Shown piece by piece: positions 26,645 through 35,647 of a DNA stretch of 64,000 nucleotides (its first letter is position 1; the number at the start of each line of letters is the position of its first letter). The DNA lies in contig NZ_AKJN02000008.1 of assembly GCF_000282315.2 (NCBI RefSeq), forward strand, positions 310,001 through 374,000, read 5' to 3'. This DNA is from Pseudomonas sp. GM41(2012) (GTDB taxonomy: Bacteria; Pseudomonadota; Gammaproteobacteria; Pseudomonadales; Pseudomonadaceae). The notes beneath the pieces were generated by a model that was not told the DNA's origin, searched no databases, and worked only from the letters and a program-made list of their open reading frames with translations. Both the position numbers and the translations under genes were made by a program.

Positions 26645-27766
26645 ATGCATAACGTCGTCATCAGCGGCACCGGCCTGTACACCCCGGCCAACAGCATCTC
26701 CAACGAAGAGCTGGTGCAGTCTTTCAACGCTTACGTCGCGCTATTCAACGCCGACAACGCCGACGCCATCGCGCGCGGCGAAATCGAAGCGTTGACCGAG
26801 TCCAGCGCGGCGTTTATCGAAAAGGCGTCTGGCATCAAAAGCCGCTTTGTCATGGACAAGGAAGGCATCCTCGACCCGCAACGCATGGCGCCACGCCTGC
26901 CGGAACGCTCGAATGACGAGTGGTCGGTACTTTGCCAAATGGCCATCGGCGCCGCCGAGCAAGCCTTGCAGCGTGCCGGCAAAACCGCCGCGGACATCGA
27001 CGGCGTGATCGTCGCCTGCTCCAACCTGCAACGGGCCTATCCGGCCATCGCCATCGAAGTCCAGGAAGCCTTGGGCATCCAGGGTTTCGGTTTCGACATG
27101 AACGTCGCCTGCTCCTCGGCAACCTTCGGCATTCAGGCTGCGGCCAACAGCGTGCAACTGGGCCAGGCCCGGGCGATCCTGATGGTCAACCCGGAAGTCT
27201 GCACCGGTCACCTGAACTTCCGCGACCGTGACAGCCACTTCATCTTCGGCGACGCCGCGACTGCGGTGATCATCGAACGTGCTGACCTGGCAACGTCCAA
27301 GTACCAGTTCGACATCGTCAGCACCAAGCTGCTGACCAAGTTCTCCAATAACATCCGCAACAACTTCGGCTTCCTCAACCGCGCGGCGGAAGAGGGCATC
27401 GGCGCCAAGGACAAACTGTTCTTGCAGGAAGGCCGCAAGGTGTTCCGCGATGTCTGCCCGATGGTCGCCGAGCTGATCGCTACGCACCTGGAAGAGAACA
27501 CGCTCAACATCAGCGACGTGAAACGCTTCTGGCTGCACCAGGCCAACCTCAGCATGAACCACCTGATCGTCAAGAAGCTGCTGGGTCGCGAAGCCACCGA
27601 AGAAGAAGCCCCGGTGATTCTCGACACCTACGCCAACACCAGCTCCGCCGGTTCCGTGATTGCGTTTCACAAGAACCAGGACGATCTGGCTGCAGGTTCG
27701 CTGGCCGTGCTCAGCTCGTTCGGCGCCGGTTACTCGATTGGTAGCGTGATTCTGCGCAAGCGCTGA
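26645..27766 (+). CDS. Beta-ketoacyl-ACP synthase III family enzyme (PA3286-like)
   Basis: A 373-aa thiolase-fold KAS III with the Cys-His-Asn triad visible: Cys156 in NVACSSAT, His298 in WLHQANL and Asn331 in YANTSSAG. It is longer than canonical FabH (about 317 aa) and has an insert near residues 30-50. The sequence closely resembles P. aeruginosa PA3286, a FabH-like enzyme reported to channel medium-chain acyl-CoA from beta-oxidation into fatty acid synthesis. It is monocistronic, starts after two leader hairpins, and has a weak ribosome site (AGAGAA). Confidence 0.9.
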   Translation: MHNVVISGTGLYTPANSISNEELVQSFNAYVALFNADNADAIARGEIEALTESSAAFIEKASGIKSRFVMDKEGILDPQRMAPRLPERSNDEWSVLCQMAIGAAEQALQRAGKTAADIDGVIVACSNLQRAYPAIAIEVQEALGIQGFGFDMNVACSSATFGIQAAANSVQLGQARAILMVNPEVCTGHLNFRDRDSHFIFGDAATAVIIERADLATSKYQFDIVSTKLLTKFSNNIRNNFGFLNRAAEEGIGAKDKLFLQEGRKVFRDVCPMVAELIATHLEENTLNISDVKRFWLHQANLSMNHLIVKKLLGREATEEEAPVILDTYANTSSAGSVIAFHKNQDDLAAGSLAVLSSFGAGYSIGSVILRKR

Positions 27767-27776
27767 GTTCGCCTTA

Positions 27777-27885
27777 AAAGATCGCAGCCTGCGGCAGCTC
27801 CTACACGGGATTGGATTTCAACGCGATATCGCGGTTGGAATACGGTCGGTGTAGGAGCTGCCGCAGGCTGCGATCTTTTTTTTTG
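27777..27885. repeat. AAAAGATCGCAGCCT-type inverted repeat acting as terminator
   Basis: AAAAGATCGCAGCCTGCGGC with AGCTCCTACA faces TGTAGGAGCTGCCGCAGGCT with GCGATC and T9. The T9 tail directly after the arm makes it a convincing terminator for the FabH-like gene. Confidence 0.85.
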
Positions 27886-27886
27886 C

Positions 27887-27950
27887 GAAAAAAAAACTCG
27901 CGCTGCAGTATCGGACGGATGATGGGGACCGATACCACAACGCGAGTTTG
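27887..27950 (-). terminator. Terminator of the porin gene
   Basis: On the minus strand AAACTCGCG pairs with CGCGAGTTT, with inner pairing GTATCGG/CCGATAC, and a run of eight T follows. It lies 45 bp after the porin stop. Confidence 0.8.
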
Positions 27951-27994
27951 TAAAAGCGGCTCGGGCTTCCTTGCCCGAGTTGTGTAGCGGGGAA

Positions 27995-29311
27995 TCAGAA
28001 CTTCGCTTCGGCATCCAGTTGCAGGGTGTTGATGTCCGAGTCTTTCAGGTTGGCGTTAGTGTAGTCAGAGTTAGCCATGAAGTACGTCGCGCCGAGGTTG
28101 AAGTTTTTGTCCAGCTCGTAGCTCACTTTCAGCTTGCTGCCACGCGAACCGGTGAAACCGTTGGCGAAGTCGGAGTCGGTGAAGGCGCCGACCACCGCGT
28201 TACGCTGTACGTCGCGGTAGTTGTAGTCCACTGCGAAGCCGTAGAACTTGGTCTTTACACCGGCCAACCAGGCAGAGTCCTGATCGTTGCTGGCGTCTTT
28301 GTTGTTCACGTACTGACCGTACAGCGAGAGCGGCATAGGCAGGCCACCGATGTCGAGCTGACCAAAGCCTTCGTACAGTTTGAATTGCTCGTTCGGGCTG
28401 TTGCCGTTGATGGCCAGTGCGGCTGGAATACTGGTGCCGCCTGGGGAGATGTCGTCGTCGTTGTCATAGCCGTAGACGCTGCCACCCAGGGTCAGTTTCA
28501 GGTTGTCGGTGATAGCGAAGCGCGCACCCAACTGACCCGCGTACAGACGCAAGTCGTGTTTGAACTGCACGCCGTCGCCGTCGACGTTGTCCTTGAGGGT
28601 GTAGTGACCGGCGCTACCGAACAGCTCGGTGCTGGCGCCCAGCGGGTATTTGTAAGCCAGCGACAGACCTTCGGGGCTGATGTCGCTATCCCAGATGATG
28701 TCGCCCATGCTCACCCATTGCTGCGGCATCTTGCCGCCAACGATGTGCAGGTTCTTGATGGCGTCCGGGTGGTAGTCGACGTAACCCTGGTCCAGCCAGA
28801 TCTGCTTCTTGTCGAAGTAATTGTCCAGACTCTGATTGGTGGAGCGAGCGTCGTCGTTGTTACCGGTGGCGATACGGATGCCGGTGTCGACTTGCGGGTT
28901 GATCTCGCTGTAGGCACCCAGGCGGGCACGAATGCGCTGACGATCCTGGTCTTTGCTGTTTGAAACGCCATCGTTGTGGACGTTTTCCTGACGGAAACGC
29001 ACGTCACCCTTGAATTGGGTTTTGGCGGCCCACGCCAGTTTCTGGTCGAAGGTACTCAGTTCATTGGTTTTCTTCGCAGTCGCCGCGATCTGCTCGTTGG
29101 TCTCTTGTTGAGCCTGGCGGGCGATTTGCTGGTCTTTCTGATCCCTGGCCAGCTCGGCTTGCAGCTCGGTGTACTGCGCAGGCGAAATCGAACCGTTTGC
29201 CTTGAGCATGTCGAGCAGTTTGGCGTCGACTGCGGCGCTGGCCGGAACACTCATGGCCAGCAGCAACCCACCACACAAGGCCGCCGCAGTTTTCGTGGAA
29301 GCAAGACGCAT
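27995..29311 (-). CDS. Putative porin with N-terminal helical region
   Basis: A 438-aa outer membrane protein. The signal peptide is residues 1-26 (ending PASA-AVDA), followed by a Gln/Ala-rich helical stretch (about 45-85) and a beta-barrel from about 95 with alternating aromatic strands, ending in DAEAKF with the terminal Phe used by the BAM machinery. It fits the putative-porin family (Porin_5-like) rather than OprD. The ATG follows GGAG; the in-frame 48 nt upstream lack a signal. It is monocistronic; the substrate is unknown. Confidence 0.85.
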   Translation of the reverse strand: MRLASTKTAAALCGGLLLAMSVPASAAVDAKLLDMLKANGSISPAQYTELQAELARDQKDQQIARQAQQETNEQIAATAKKTNELSTFDQKLAWAAKTQFKGDVRFRQENVHNDGVSNSKDQDRQRIRARLGAYSEINPQVDTGIRIATGNNDDARSTNQSLDNYFDKKQIWLDQGYVDYHPDAIKNLHIVGGKMPQQWVSMGDIIWDSDISPEGLSLAYKYPLGASTELFGSAGHYTLKDNVDGDGVQFKHDLRLYAGQLGARFAITDNLKLTLGGSVYGYDNDDDISPGGTSIPAALAINGNSPNEQFKLYEGFGQLDIGGLPMPLSLYGQYVNNKDASNDQDSAWLAGVKTKFYGFAVDYNYRDVQRNAVVGAFTDSDFANGFTGSRGSKLKVSYELDKNFNLGATYFMANSDYTNANLKDSDINTLQLDAEAKF

Positions 29312-29593
29312 ATCAATCTCCGAAGATGTAATGGGATGACTGAGCCATCCAGGACACAACCGACCGTTGAGGACGGAAAACAGTGACCAGGTTTAGAACC
29401 CGGCGCTCTAAAAACAGGCGCCAGTATCGCGATGGTTTATGACAGAGCAGTGGCAATGTGATGGCGTCTCGATGACGATACAAAGTCGTCGAGAACTATT
29501 GAGCTAGAGCGCTGTCGTCGAATTGCTCGTGTGGATTTTTTGGCGATGGGCGATACTCGCCGGGCTTTCACGCAAAGAAGTAGGGAAGAACTG

Positions 29594-30718
29594 ATGCCGC
29601 TGCAACGTCTGCAAAATCTGTCCGAAATCGCGTCGCAGACGTGGGATGCCCTGGTGCCCGAGAATCAGCCCTTTCTGCGCCACGCCTTTCTCAGCACGCT
29701 GGAAGACAGCGGCAGCGTCGGCCCTCATTCCGGCTGGCAACCCGAGCATTTGTTGCACATCGAAGGCGATCGCCTGATTGCCGCGCTGCCCAGTTATCGC
29801 AAATGGCATTCCTACGGCGAGTACGTGTTCGACCACGCCTGGGCCGATGCCTGTGAGCGTGCCGGGATCGATTACTACCCCAAACTGCTGACGGCTGTGC
29901 CGTTCAGTCCGGTCAGCGGCCCGCGTTTGCTGGCGGCCACGCTCGAGGACGGTTTCGAACTGTTGAAAAGCCTGCCGGGCTACCTTGAAATCGAACAACT
30001 CTCCAGTGCTCACATCAACTTCACCGACCCGTTCACTGACGCAGCCTTGGCCGAGCAGCCGGGCTGGTTGCAGCGAATCGGCTGTCAGTACCACTGGCAG
30101 AATCGCGGCTATCGGGATTTTCAGGACTTCCTCGACGTTCTCAGTTCGCGCAAGCGCAAGCAGATGCGCAAGGAACGCGAACAAGTGGCGGGGCAGGGCA
30201 TTGATTTTGAATGGCTTGAAGGTAGGCAACTCGATCAGGCGCAGTGGGATTTTGTCTATGCCTGCTACGCCAACACCTACGCAGTGCGTCGGCAAGCGCC
30301 GTATCTGACGCGGGAGTTTTTCAGTTTGCTGGCCGAGCGCATGCCAGAGTCAATTCGTGTGGTGTTGGCCAAGCAAGGCTCACGGCCGGTGGCCATGGCT
30401 TTCAGTCTGGTGGGCGGCGACAGCTTTTACGGTCGTTACTGGGGCTGTCTGGCGGAGTTCGACCGTCTGCACTTCGAGACCTGTTTCTACCAGGGCATGG
30501 ACTACGCGATTGCCAATGGCTTCCAGCGTTTCGATGCCGGTGCCCAGGGCGAGCACAAGTTGATTCGCGGGTTCGAACCCGTGATCACTCATTCATGGCA
30601 CTACTTGCGTCATCCCGGCCTGAAAGCCGCCGTCAAAGACTTCCTGCAGCAAGAGCGCGCTGGTGTGTTGGCGTATGCCGAGGAAGCGAGGACGGCCTTG
30701 CCTTACCGGCAAGACTGA
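29594..30718 (+). CDS. GNAT-fold protein of the DUF482/COG3146 family
   Basis: A 374-aa cytoplasmic protein of the double-GNAT type related to peptidoglycan-peptide synthases. Recognisable stretches are FLRHAFLSTLEDSGSVG, SRKRKQMRKEREQV, FYGRYWGCLAEFDRLHFETC and FQRFDAGAQGEHKLIRGFEP. The acceptor is unknown for the family. I chose ATG 29594 after GGGAAGAA; longer in-frame starts exist at 29531 and 29546. It is divergent from the porin gene, with about 280 bp between them. Confidence 0.8.
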   Translation: MPLQRLQNLSEIASQTWDALVPENQPFLRHAFLSTLEDSGSVGPHSGWQPEHLLHIEGDRLIAALPSYRKWHSYGEYVFDHAWADACERAGIDYYPKLLTAVPFSPVSGPRLLAATLEDGFELLKSLPGYLEIEQLSSAHINFTDPFTDAALAEQPGWLQRIGCQYHWQNRGYRDFQDFLDVLSSRKRKQMRKEREQVAGQGIDFEWLEGRQLDQAQWDFVYACYANTYAVRRQAPYLTREFFSLLAERMPESIRVVLAKQGSRPVAMAFSLVGGDSFYGRYWGCLAEFDRLHFETCFYQGMDYAIANGFQRFDAGAQGEHKLIRGFEPVITHSWHYLRHPGLKAAVKDFLQQERAGVLAYAEEARTALPYRQD

Positions 30719-30725
30719 TGGGGGC

Positions 30726-30761
30726 AAGATCGCTCCCACGCAGAGCGTGGGAGCGATCATC
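30726..30761. terminator. Short palindrome between convergent genes
   Basis: GATCGCTCCCACGC and GCGTGGGAGCGATC face each other across about three bases. Position and strength suggest a bidirectional stop, though no long T tract follows. The sequence is REP-related. Confidence 0.6.
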
Positions 30762-30772
30762 AGGTTAGCGAC

Positions 30773-32605
30773 TTAGTCGATGCCGACAAATCCACCTGTC
30801 TGGTGCTGCCACAACCGCGCATACAACCCGCCATGGGCCAGCAGTTCGGCGTGGCTGCCGGTTTCGGCGATCTTGCCTTTTTCCAGCACCACCAGCCGGT
30901 CCATGCGGGCGATGGTCGAGAGCCGGTGAGCGATGGCAATCACGGTTTTGCCCTGCATCAGGGTTTCCAGGCTTTCCTGGATCGCCGCTTCGACTTCCGA
31001 GTCCAGCGCCGAGGTGGCCTCGTCCATGATCAGGATCGGCGCGTCCTTGAGCAGCACGCGAGCAATCGCAATCCGCTGACGCTGACCGCCGGAGAGTTTC
31101 ACCCCGCGTTCACCGACGTGGGCATCAAAACCGGTGCGACCTTCGGAGTCCGACAACAACGGGATGAACTCGTCGGCGCGGGCCTTGTGCACCGCTTCCC
31201 AGAGTTCGGCGTCGGTGGCGTCGGGTTTGCCGTACAACAAATTGTCGCGGATCGAACGATGCAGCAGAGACGTATCCTGGGTGATCATGCCGATGCGCTC
31301 GCGCAGGCTTTCCTGGCCGACTTCGGCGATGTTCTGGCCGTCGATGAGGATACGTCCGCCCTCCACGTCATAGAGGCGCAGCAGCAGGTTGACCAGGGTT
31401 GACTTGCCTGCGCCGGATGGACCGATCAGACCGATTTTTTCACCGGGCTTGATGGTCAGGTTGAGGTCGCCGATGATCCCGCTCTTCTTGCCGTAGTGGA
31501 AATCCACGTGCTCGAAACGCACCTCGCCACGGGTGACCGCGAGCGGTTTGGCCTGCTCGCGATCGGTGACGCTGACCGGTTGAGAGATGGTCTGCAAACC
31601 GTCCTGAACCATGCCGATATTTTCGAAAATGCCGGTGACCACCCACATGATCCAGCCGGACATGTTGACGATGCGGATCACCAGGCCGGTGGCCAGGGCA
31701 ATCGCGCCTACGGTGATCAGCGATTGCGTCCACAACCACAGGGCCAGGCCGGTGGTGCCGACGATCAGCAACCCGTTCATGCTGGTGATGACCACGTCCA
31801 TGCTGGTGACCACCCGGCCGGCCAGTTGGGCTTTTTCGGTTTGTTCCTTGATCGCTTCGCGAGCGTATTGCTGCTCGAAGTTGGTGTGGGCGAACAGCTT
31901 CAGGGTGGTGATGTTGGTGTAGCCGTCGACGATCCGCCCCATGAGTTTGGAGCGCGCATCGGAGGACACAACCGAACGTTCCTTGACCCGTGGCACGAAG
32001 TAGTAAAGGGCACTGATGAAGGCGACGATCCAGGTCAGCAGCGGGATCATCAGGCGCCAGTCGGCTTCGGCGAACAGCACCAGCGAACTGATCGCGTAGA
32101 TCAGCACGTGCCACAGCGCGTCCACCGCTTGCACAGCAGAATCGCGCAGCGAGTTGCCGGTCTGCATGATGCGTTGGGCGATGCGCCCGGCGAAGTCGTT
32201 CTGGAAAAAATTCAGGCTCTGTTTGAGCACATAACTGTGGTTCTGCCAGCGGATCAGGCTGGTCATGCTGGGGCTCAGGGTCTGGTGAACCAGCAGGTCA
32301 TGCAGGCCAACAAAAATCGGCCGGAAAACCAGGGCTACCACCGCCATCCAGGCCAGCTCGATACCGTGTTCCTTGAAGAAATCGACGTTAGGCGTGCCTT
32401 GGGTCAGGTCGATGATGCGGCTCAGATAACTGAACAGCGCCACTTCAATCAGCGCACCGATCAGACCGACGAGCAGCAGGACGGCGAAACTCGGCCAGAC
32501 CTGCTTCAGGTAATAGGTATAAAAAGGGAGAACCCGATCCGGCGGAGCGGCCGTCGGGGCCTCGCGGAAAATGTCGATCAGTTTCTCGAAACGGCGATAA
32601 AGCAT
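30773..32605 (-). CDS. ABC-type exporter, fused membrane and ATPase domains
   Basis: A 610-aa half-transporter: six helices in residues about 35-330 and an ATPase with Walker A GPSGAGKST (395-403), signature LSGGQRQR (504-511), Walker B ILIMDE (524-529) and an H-loop in AHRLST. It should work as a homodimer exporting lipids or drugs, like MdlB/MsbA-type pumps. The start is ATG 32605 after GGAG. It stands alone on the minus strand; no accessory protein is encoded nearby, so the substrate is open. Confidence 0.9.
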   Translation of the reverse strand: MLYRRFEKLIDIFREAPTAAPPDRVLPFYTYYLKQVWPSFAVLLLVGLIGALIEVALFSYLSRIIDLTQGTPNVDFFKEHGIELAWMAVVALVFRPIFVGLHDLLVHQTLSPSMTSLIRWQNHSYVLKQSLNFFQNDFAGRIAQRIMQTGNSLRDSAVQAVDALWHVLIYAISSLVLFAEADWRLMIPLLTWIVAFISALYYFVPRVKERSVVSSDARSKLMGRIVDGYTNITTLKLFAHTNFEQQYAREAIKEQTEKAQLAGRVVTSMDVVITSMNGLLIVGTTGLALWLWTQSLITVGAIALATGLVIRIVNMSGWIMWVVTGIFENIGMVQDGLQTISQPVSVTDREQAKPLAVTRGEVRFEHVDFHYGKKSGIIGDLNLTIKPGEKIGLIGPSGAGKSTLVNLLLRLYDVEGGRILIDGQNIAEVGQESLRERIGMITQDTSLLHRSIRDNLLYGKPDATDAELWEAVHKARADEFIPLLSDSEGRTGFDAHVGERGVKLSGGQRQRIAIARVLLKDAPILIMDEATSALDSEVEAAIQESLETLMQGKTVIAIAHRLSTIARMDRLVVLEKGKIAETGSHAELLAHGGLYARLWQHQTGGFVGID

Positions 32606-32687
32606 CAGTTCTCCGCCCGCGCACGGGCTCTCCTTTGAACAGTGTGAGCGGCGCACTCCGGCAGCCGCTCAAGACTTCCTGTGTAGC

Positions 32688-33245
32688 TTAGTCGATGACT
32701 TTGGCCGACTTGATGAACACAGGGTCGGCTGGCACATCTTTCATGCCGCCACGGGTGGTGGTTTGCGAGTTGACGATGACGTCCACCACGTCCATGCCTT
32801 TCACGACTTTACCGAAGACCGCATAGCCGTCACCGCTGTCGAGGAAGTCATTGTCCTTGACGTTCACGAAGAACTGGCTGGTGGCCGAATCAGGATTGGA
32901 GGTGCGGGCCATGGACAGCGTGCCACGGACGTTATGCAGACCGTTTTTGGACTCGTTCTTGATCGGTGCCTTGGTTTCTTTCTGCTGCATTTGTTGAGTG
33001 AAACCACCGCCCTGAATCATGAACCCTGGAATCACACGGTGAAAGATCGTGTTGTTGTAGAAGCCGCTGTTGACGTAATCGAGGAAGTTCTTGGTACTGA
33101 TCGGCGCCTTGACCGGGTCCAGTTCGATTTCGATCTGGCCGTTGGTGGTCTCCAGCAGCACGTGCGGCGCCTTGGCGGGCGTTGCGGCCATCAGGTTGGC
33201 GGCAAACAGAACGGAGCCAGCGACGAGGGCGATTTTTTTCAGCAT
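32688..33245 (-). CDS. ppiA: Periplasmic peptidyl-prolyl cis-trans isomerase A (cyclophilin)
   Basis: A 185-aa cyclophilin with a Sec signal peptide (residues 1-20, LMAATPAKA cleavage region). Catalytic blocks are FHRVIPGFMIQGG (Arg in the active site), TLSMARTSNPDSATSQFFVN and GYAVFGKVVKGMDVV. It catalyses proline isomerisation in the periplasm. Its start overlaps the hydrolase stop by seven bases, an unusual pairing of a periplasmic isomerase with a cytosolic enzyme. Confidence 0.93.
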   Translation of the reverse strand: MLKKIALVAGSVLFAANLMAATPAKAPHVLLETTNGQIEIELDPVKAPISTKNFLDYVNSGFYNNTIFHRVIPGFMIQGGGFTQQMQQKETKAPIKNESKNGLHNVRGTLSMARTSNPDSATSQFFVNVKDNDFLDSGDGYAVFGKVVKGMDVVDVIVNSQTTTRGGMKDVPADPVFIKSAKVID

Positions 33246-34054
33246 GGGTCAGTGATCCTGAGTGAGGTGGTGTCGACTGCGGTGAGAAACTCGAGCAGCG
33301 TTTGGTTGAACATTTCGGGTTGATCCAGCGGGGTGGCGTGGCGCGAATCGGCGATCACCACCAGCCGTGCATCGGGCAGCAGTTTTACGTAGGTCTCTTT
33401 CAGCGAGACCGGCGTGTAGTCACGGTCGGCGCTGACGATGAGGGTTGGACAGGAGACCCTCGAAAGTCGTTCCTGAACCCCCCAGCCAACGATTGCATCG
33501 AAGCTGGCGAGATAAGCATGTTTGTCGTTTTTTGCCCAGCGCTCGGCCATCTTTTGTCGCAAATCTGCCTGTTCCGGTTTCGGGAACAGCTTGCCTCCAA
33601 GAGCCGTACCGATAGCGCCCAGACTGAGGACGCGCATCAGGCTCCAGCGCTTGAACCACTGCCAGTAATCGTCGCGGCTGCGCAGTTTGACCTCGGGCGC
33701 GCTGTTGACGATGCACAGGCTTTTGAGCAATTGCGGCTGGTCCACGGCCAGTTGAAAACCGATCATGCCGCCCATGGACAGGCCCACGTAATGAGTGGGG
33801 CCCAGGTTCAGGTGTTCAATGAGGGCGATCAGGTCGGCGCTGAACCCGGCGATGCTGTAGCGCTCGCGGGGTTTGTCTGAGCGACCGTGGCCGCGTACAT
33901 CCGGCACGATCACCCGGTAGCGGGTCGACAACGCCGGGATCTGCTTTTCCCAGTCCAGGGTGCTGGAGCCGAGCCCATGGACCAGCAGCAACGGCGTGCC
34001 GTGGCCATATTCCTCATAGTGCAGGTTGCAACCTTCATGTTCGAAATAGGCCAT
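33239..34054 (-). CDS. Alpha/beta hydrolase
   Basis: A 271-aa alpha/beta hydrolase: oxyanion HGLGSS (26-31), nucleophile Ser93 in GLSMGG, acid Asp212 in SADRDYTP and His239 in DSRHATP. It resembles 3-oxoadipate enol-lactonase-like esterases but is not specific. An uninterrupted frame runs far upstream into the LysR gene; I set the start at ATG 34054 because the hydrolase fold begins there (MAYFEHEGCNLHYEE). It lies 14 bp after the LysR stop and overlaps ppiA. Confidence 0.88.
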   Translation of the reverse strand: MAYFEHEGCNLHYEEYGHGTPLLLVHGLGSSTLDWEKQIPALSTRYRVIVPDVRGHGRSDKPRERYSIAGFSADLIALIEHLNLGPTHYVGLSMGGMIGFQLAVDQPQLLKSLCIVNSAPEVKLRSRDDYWQWFKRWSLMRVLSLGAIGTALGGKLFPKPEQADLRQKMAERWAKNDKHAYLASFDAIVGWGVQERLSRVSCPTLIVSADRDYTPVSLKETYVKLLPDARLVVIADSRHATPLDQPEMFNQTLLEFLTAVDTTSLRITDPC

Positions 34055-34068
34055 GCGTACACTCCGTG

Positions 34069-34992
34069 TCAGGCTTGTTCTGGGGCGGCGAAAGGTGCAT
34101 CCAGCGGCGCAGTGTCGAAAGTGCGCAGCAGTTCGATGAGAATCTGCGTGGCCGGACCCAACGGTTTGTCCTTGTTCGAATACAGAAAGAAGCTCGGGTT
34201 GCGGCTGCCACCCTGGTCCAACGGTAGCAGCTTGAGCAGGCCTTCCTTGATTTCCCGTTCGATCATGTGCCGAGGCAACCAGGCGAAACCCAGACCGCTG
34301 CTGACAAACGTCGCGGCGGTGGCCAGGCTGCCGACGGTCCAGCGCTGTTCCGCGCCGAGCCAGCCGACGTCCCGTGGCTGCTGGCGACCGGAGTCGCGGA
34401 TGACGACTTGCAGCTGGCTTTCCAGGTCCTGGAAATTCAGTTCGCGGTTGAGACGGTGCAATGGATGTTCGGGATGGGCAACCGCCACGAACTCGACGTC
34501 GCTCAATTCCGCGCCCAGGTAACCGGGAATGCTGAAGCCACTGATGGCCAGATCGGCCACGCCTTCGAGCAAGACTTCTTCCACGCCCGACAATACTTCT
34601 TCGCGCAGACGCACCCGGCAGCCACGGCTCTGCGGCATGAACGCGGTCAAGGCGCGAACGAGGCGGGCGCTCGGGTAAGCGGCGTCGACCACCAGCCGCA
34701 CTTCTGCTTCCCAGCCCTGTTCCATGTGATGGGCCAGGTCTTCCAGCTGGCTGGCCTGTTTCACCAGTTGCCGCGAACGGCGCAGCAGCACGCCGCCGGC
34801 TTCGGTCAGCACCGCTTTGCGGCCGTCGATGCGCAACAGCGGTACACCGAGTTGGTCCTGCATGCGCGCCACGGTGTAGCTCACCGATGATTGCGAGCGG
34901 TGCAGCGCTTCGGCGGCCTGGGCGAAACCACCGTGGTCGACCACGGCCTGTAACGTTCGCCATTGATCAAGGGTCACGCGGGGCGCTTTCAT
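34069..34992 (-). CDS. LysR-family transcriptional regulator
   Basis: A 307-aa LTTR: HTH in residues 6-64 (FAQAAEALHRSQSSVSYTVARM), effector domain from about 90 (VRLVVDAAYPSARLVRALTAF). It heads a three-gene minus-strand unit with the hydrolase and ppiA, an arrangement in which the regulator may control itself and the downstream genes. The target and ligand are not evident. Confidence 0.9.
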   Translation of the reverse strand: MKAPRVTLDQWRTLQAVVDHGGFAQAAEALHRSQSSVSYTVARMQDQLGVPLLRIDGRKAVLTEAGGVLLRRSRQLVKQASQLEDLAHHMEQGWEAEVRLVVDAAYPSARLVRALTAFMPQSRGCRVRLREEVLSGVEEVLLEGVADLAISGFSIPGYLGAELSDVEFVAVAHPEHPLHRLNRELNFQDLESQLQVVIRDSGRQQPRDVGWLGAEQRWTVGSLATAATFVSSGLGFAWLPRHMIEREIKEGLLKLLPLDQGGSRNPSFFLYSNKDKPLGPATQILIELLRTFDTAPLDAPFAAPEQA

Positions 34993-35041
34993 GAATAGCT
35001 CCTCTTGTCCTAAGCTGGCAGTCCTTATTGGAGACTGCTGA

Positions 35042-35371
35042 ATGAAAAAGCTTTGTTGTGTGGTATCGGGTTGTGTGCTGCTGGCGATGCTGCCGCTGAC
35101 GGCGTTTGCCTATCCGATCGACGTTGAAAAACAGCTGAACGGCTTGAGCATCGACTACAACGCGTATGACACGGATAGCGACATCGCCTCCATTCAGGTG
35201 AACAACTACGGCACCACCGATGCAGCCTGTAAGGTAGTTTTCAACAATGGCCCGGAAGCGCCACGCACCCGCAATATCGAAGTGGCCGCCGGTAAACACA
35301 AAAATGCCACCGCCAAGTTCAGCCGAAGCATCATCAAGATGCGTATCAAACTGACCTGCACCCCCAAATGA
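35042..35371 (+). CDS. Small periplasmic protein of unknown function
   Basis: A 109-aa protein with a Sec signal peptide (residues 1-23, TAFA-YPID). The mature 86 residues are beta-rich with two cysteines (AACKVVF and LTCTPK) likely joined by a disulfide. It is divergent from the LysR gene, about 50 bp away, and could be its target. I do not recognise a characterised family. Confidence 0.75.
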   Translation: MKKLCCVVSGCVLLAMLPLTAFAYPIDVEKQLNGLSIDYNAYDTDSDIASIQVNNYGTTDAACKVVFNNGPEAPRTRNIEVAAGKHKNATAKFSRSIIKMRIKLTCTPK

Positions 35372-35380
35372 CATTACAAC

Positions 35381-35525
35381 CCTGTGGGAGCGAACTGTGG
35401 CGAGGGGGCTTGCCCCCGTTGGGTCGCGAAGCGGCCCCAAAAATCTGATGCACCAAAGATCTTGTGAGTGCTACGCACTCAAACGGGGGTAAACCCCCTC
35501 ACCACAGCCCGCTCCCATAGGGCAT
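35381..35525. repeat. Composite inverted repeat (TGTGGCGAGGGG..CCCCGTT family)
   Basis: Ends carry TGTGGGAGCGAACTGTGGCG and its inverted partner (CCACAGCCCGCTCCCATAGG). Inside are GGGGGCTTGCCCCCGTT, GTCGCGAAGCGGCC and the mirrored AACGGGGGTAAACCCCCT. It is a multi-hairpin element of about 145 bp; a second copy lies at 49906-50055. Confidence 0.8.
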
Positions 35526-35647
35526 GCTCTGCTTATAAACGAATTTATTGATGGTTTATAGCAGTTATTTGCGCTTTTTCATCGATTTAACTCTGTTTAA
35601 CCTTCACTCCATCGACTTACAACATTCTCAGATGGAGGCTACATCCC

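Noticed and set aside
33239..34963. 574-aa continuous frame that would fuse upstream sequence to the hydrolase
   Set aside because: The first 303 codons are the out-of-frame shadow of the LysR gene; the hydrolase fold begins at the ATG at 34054.
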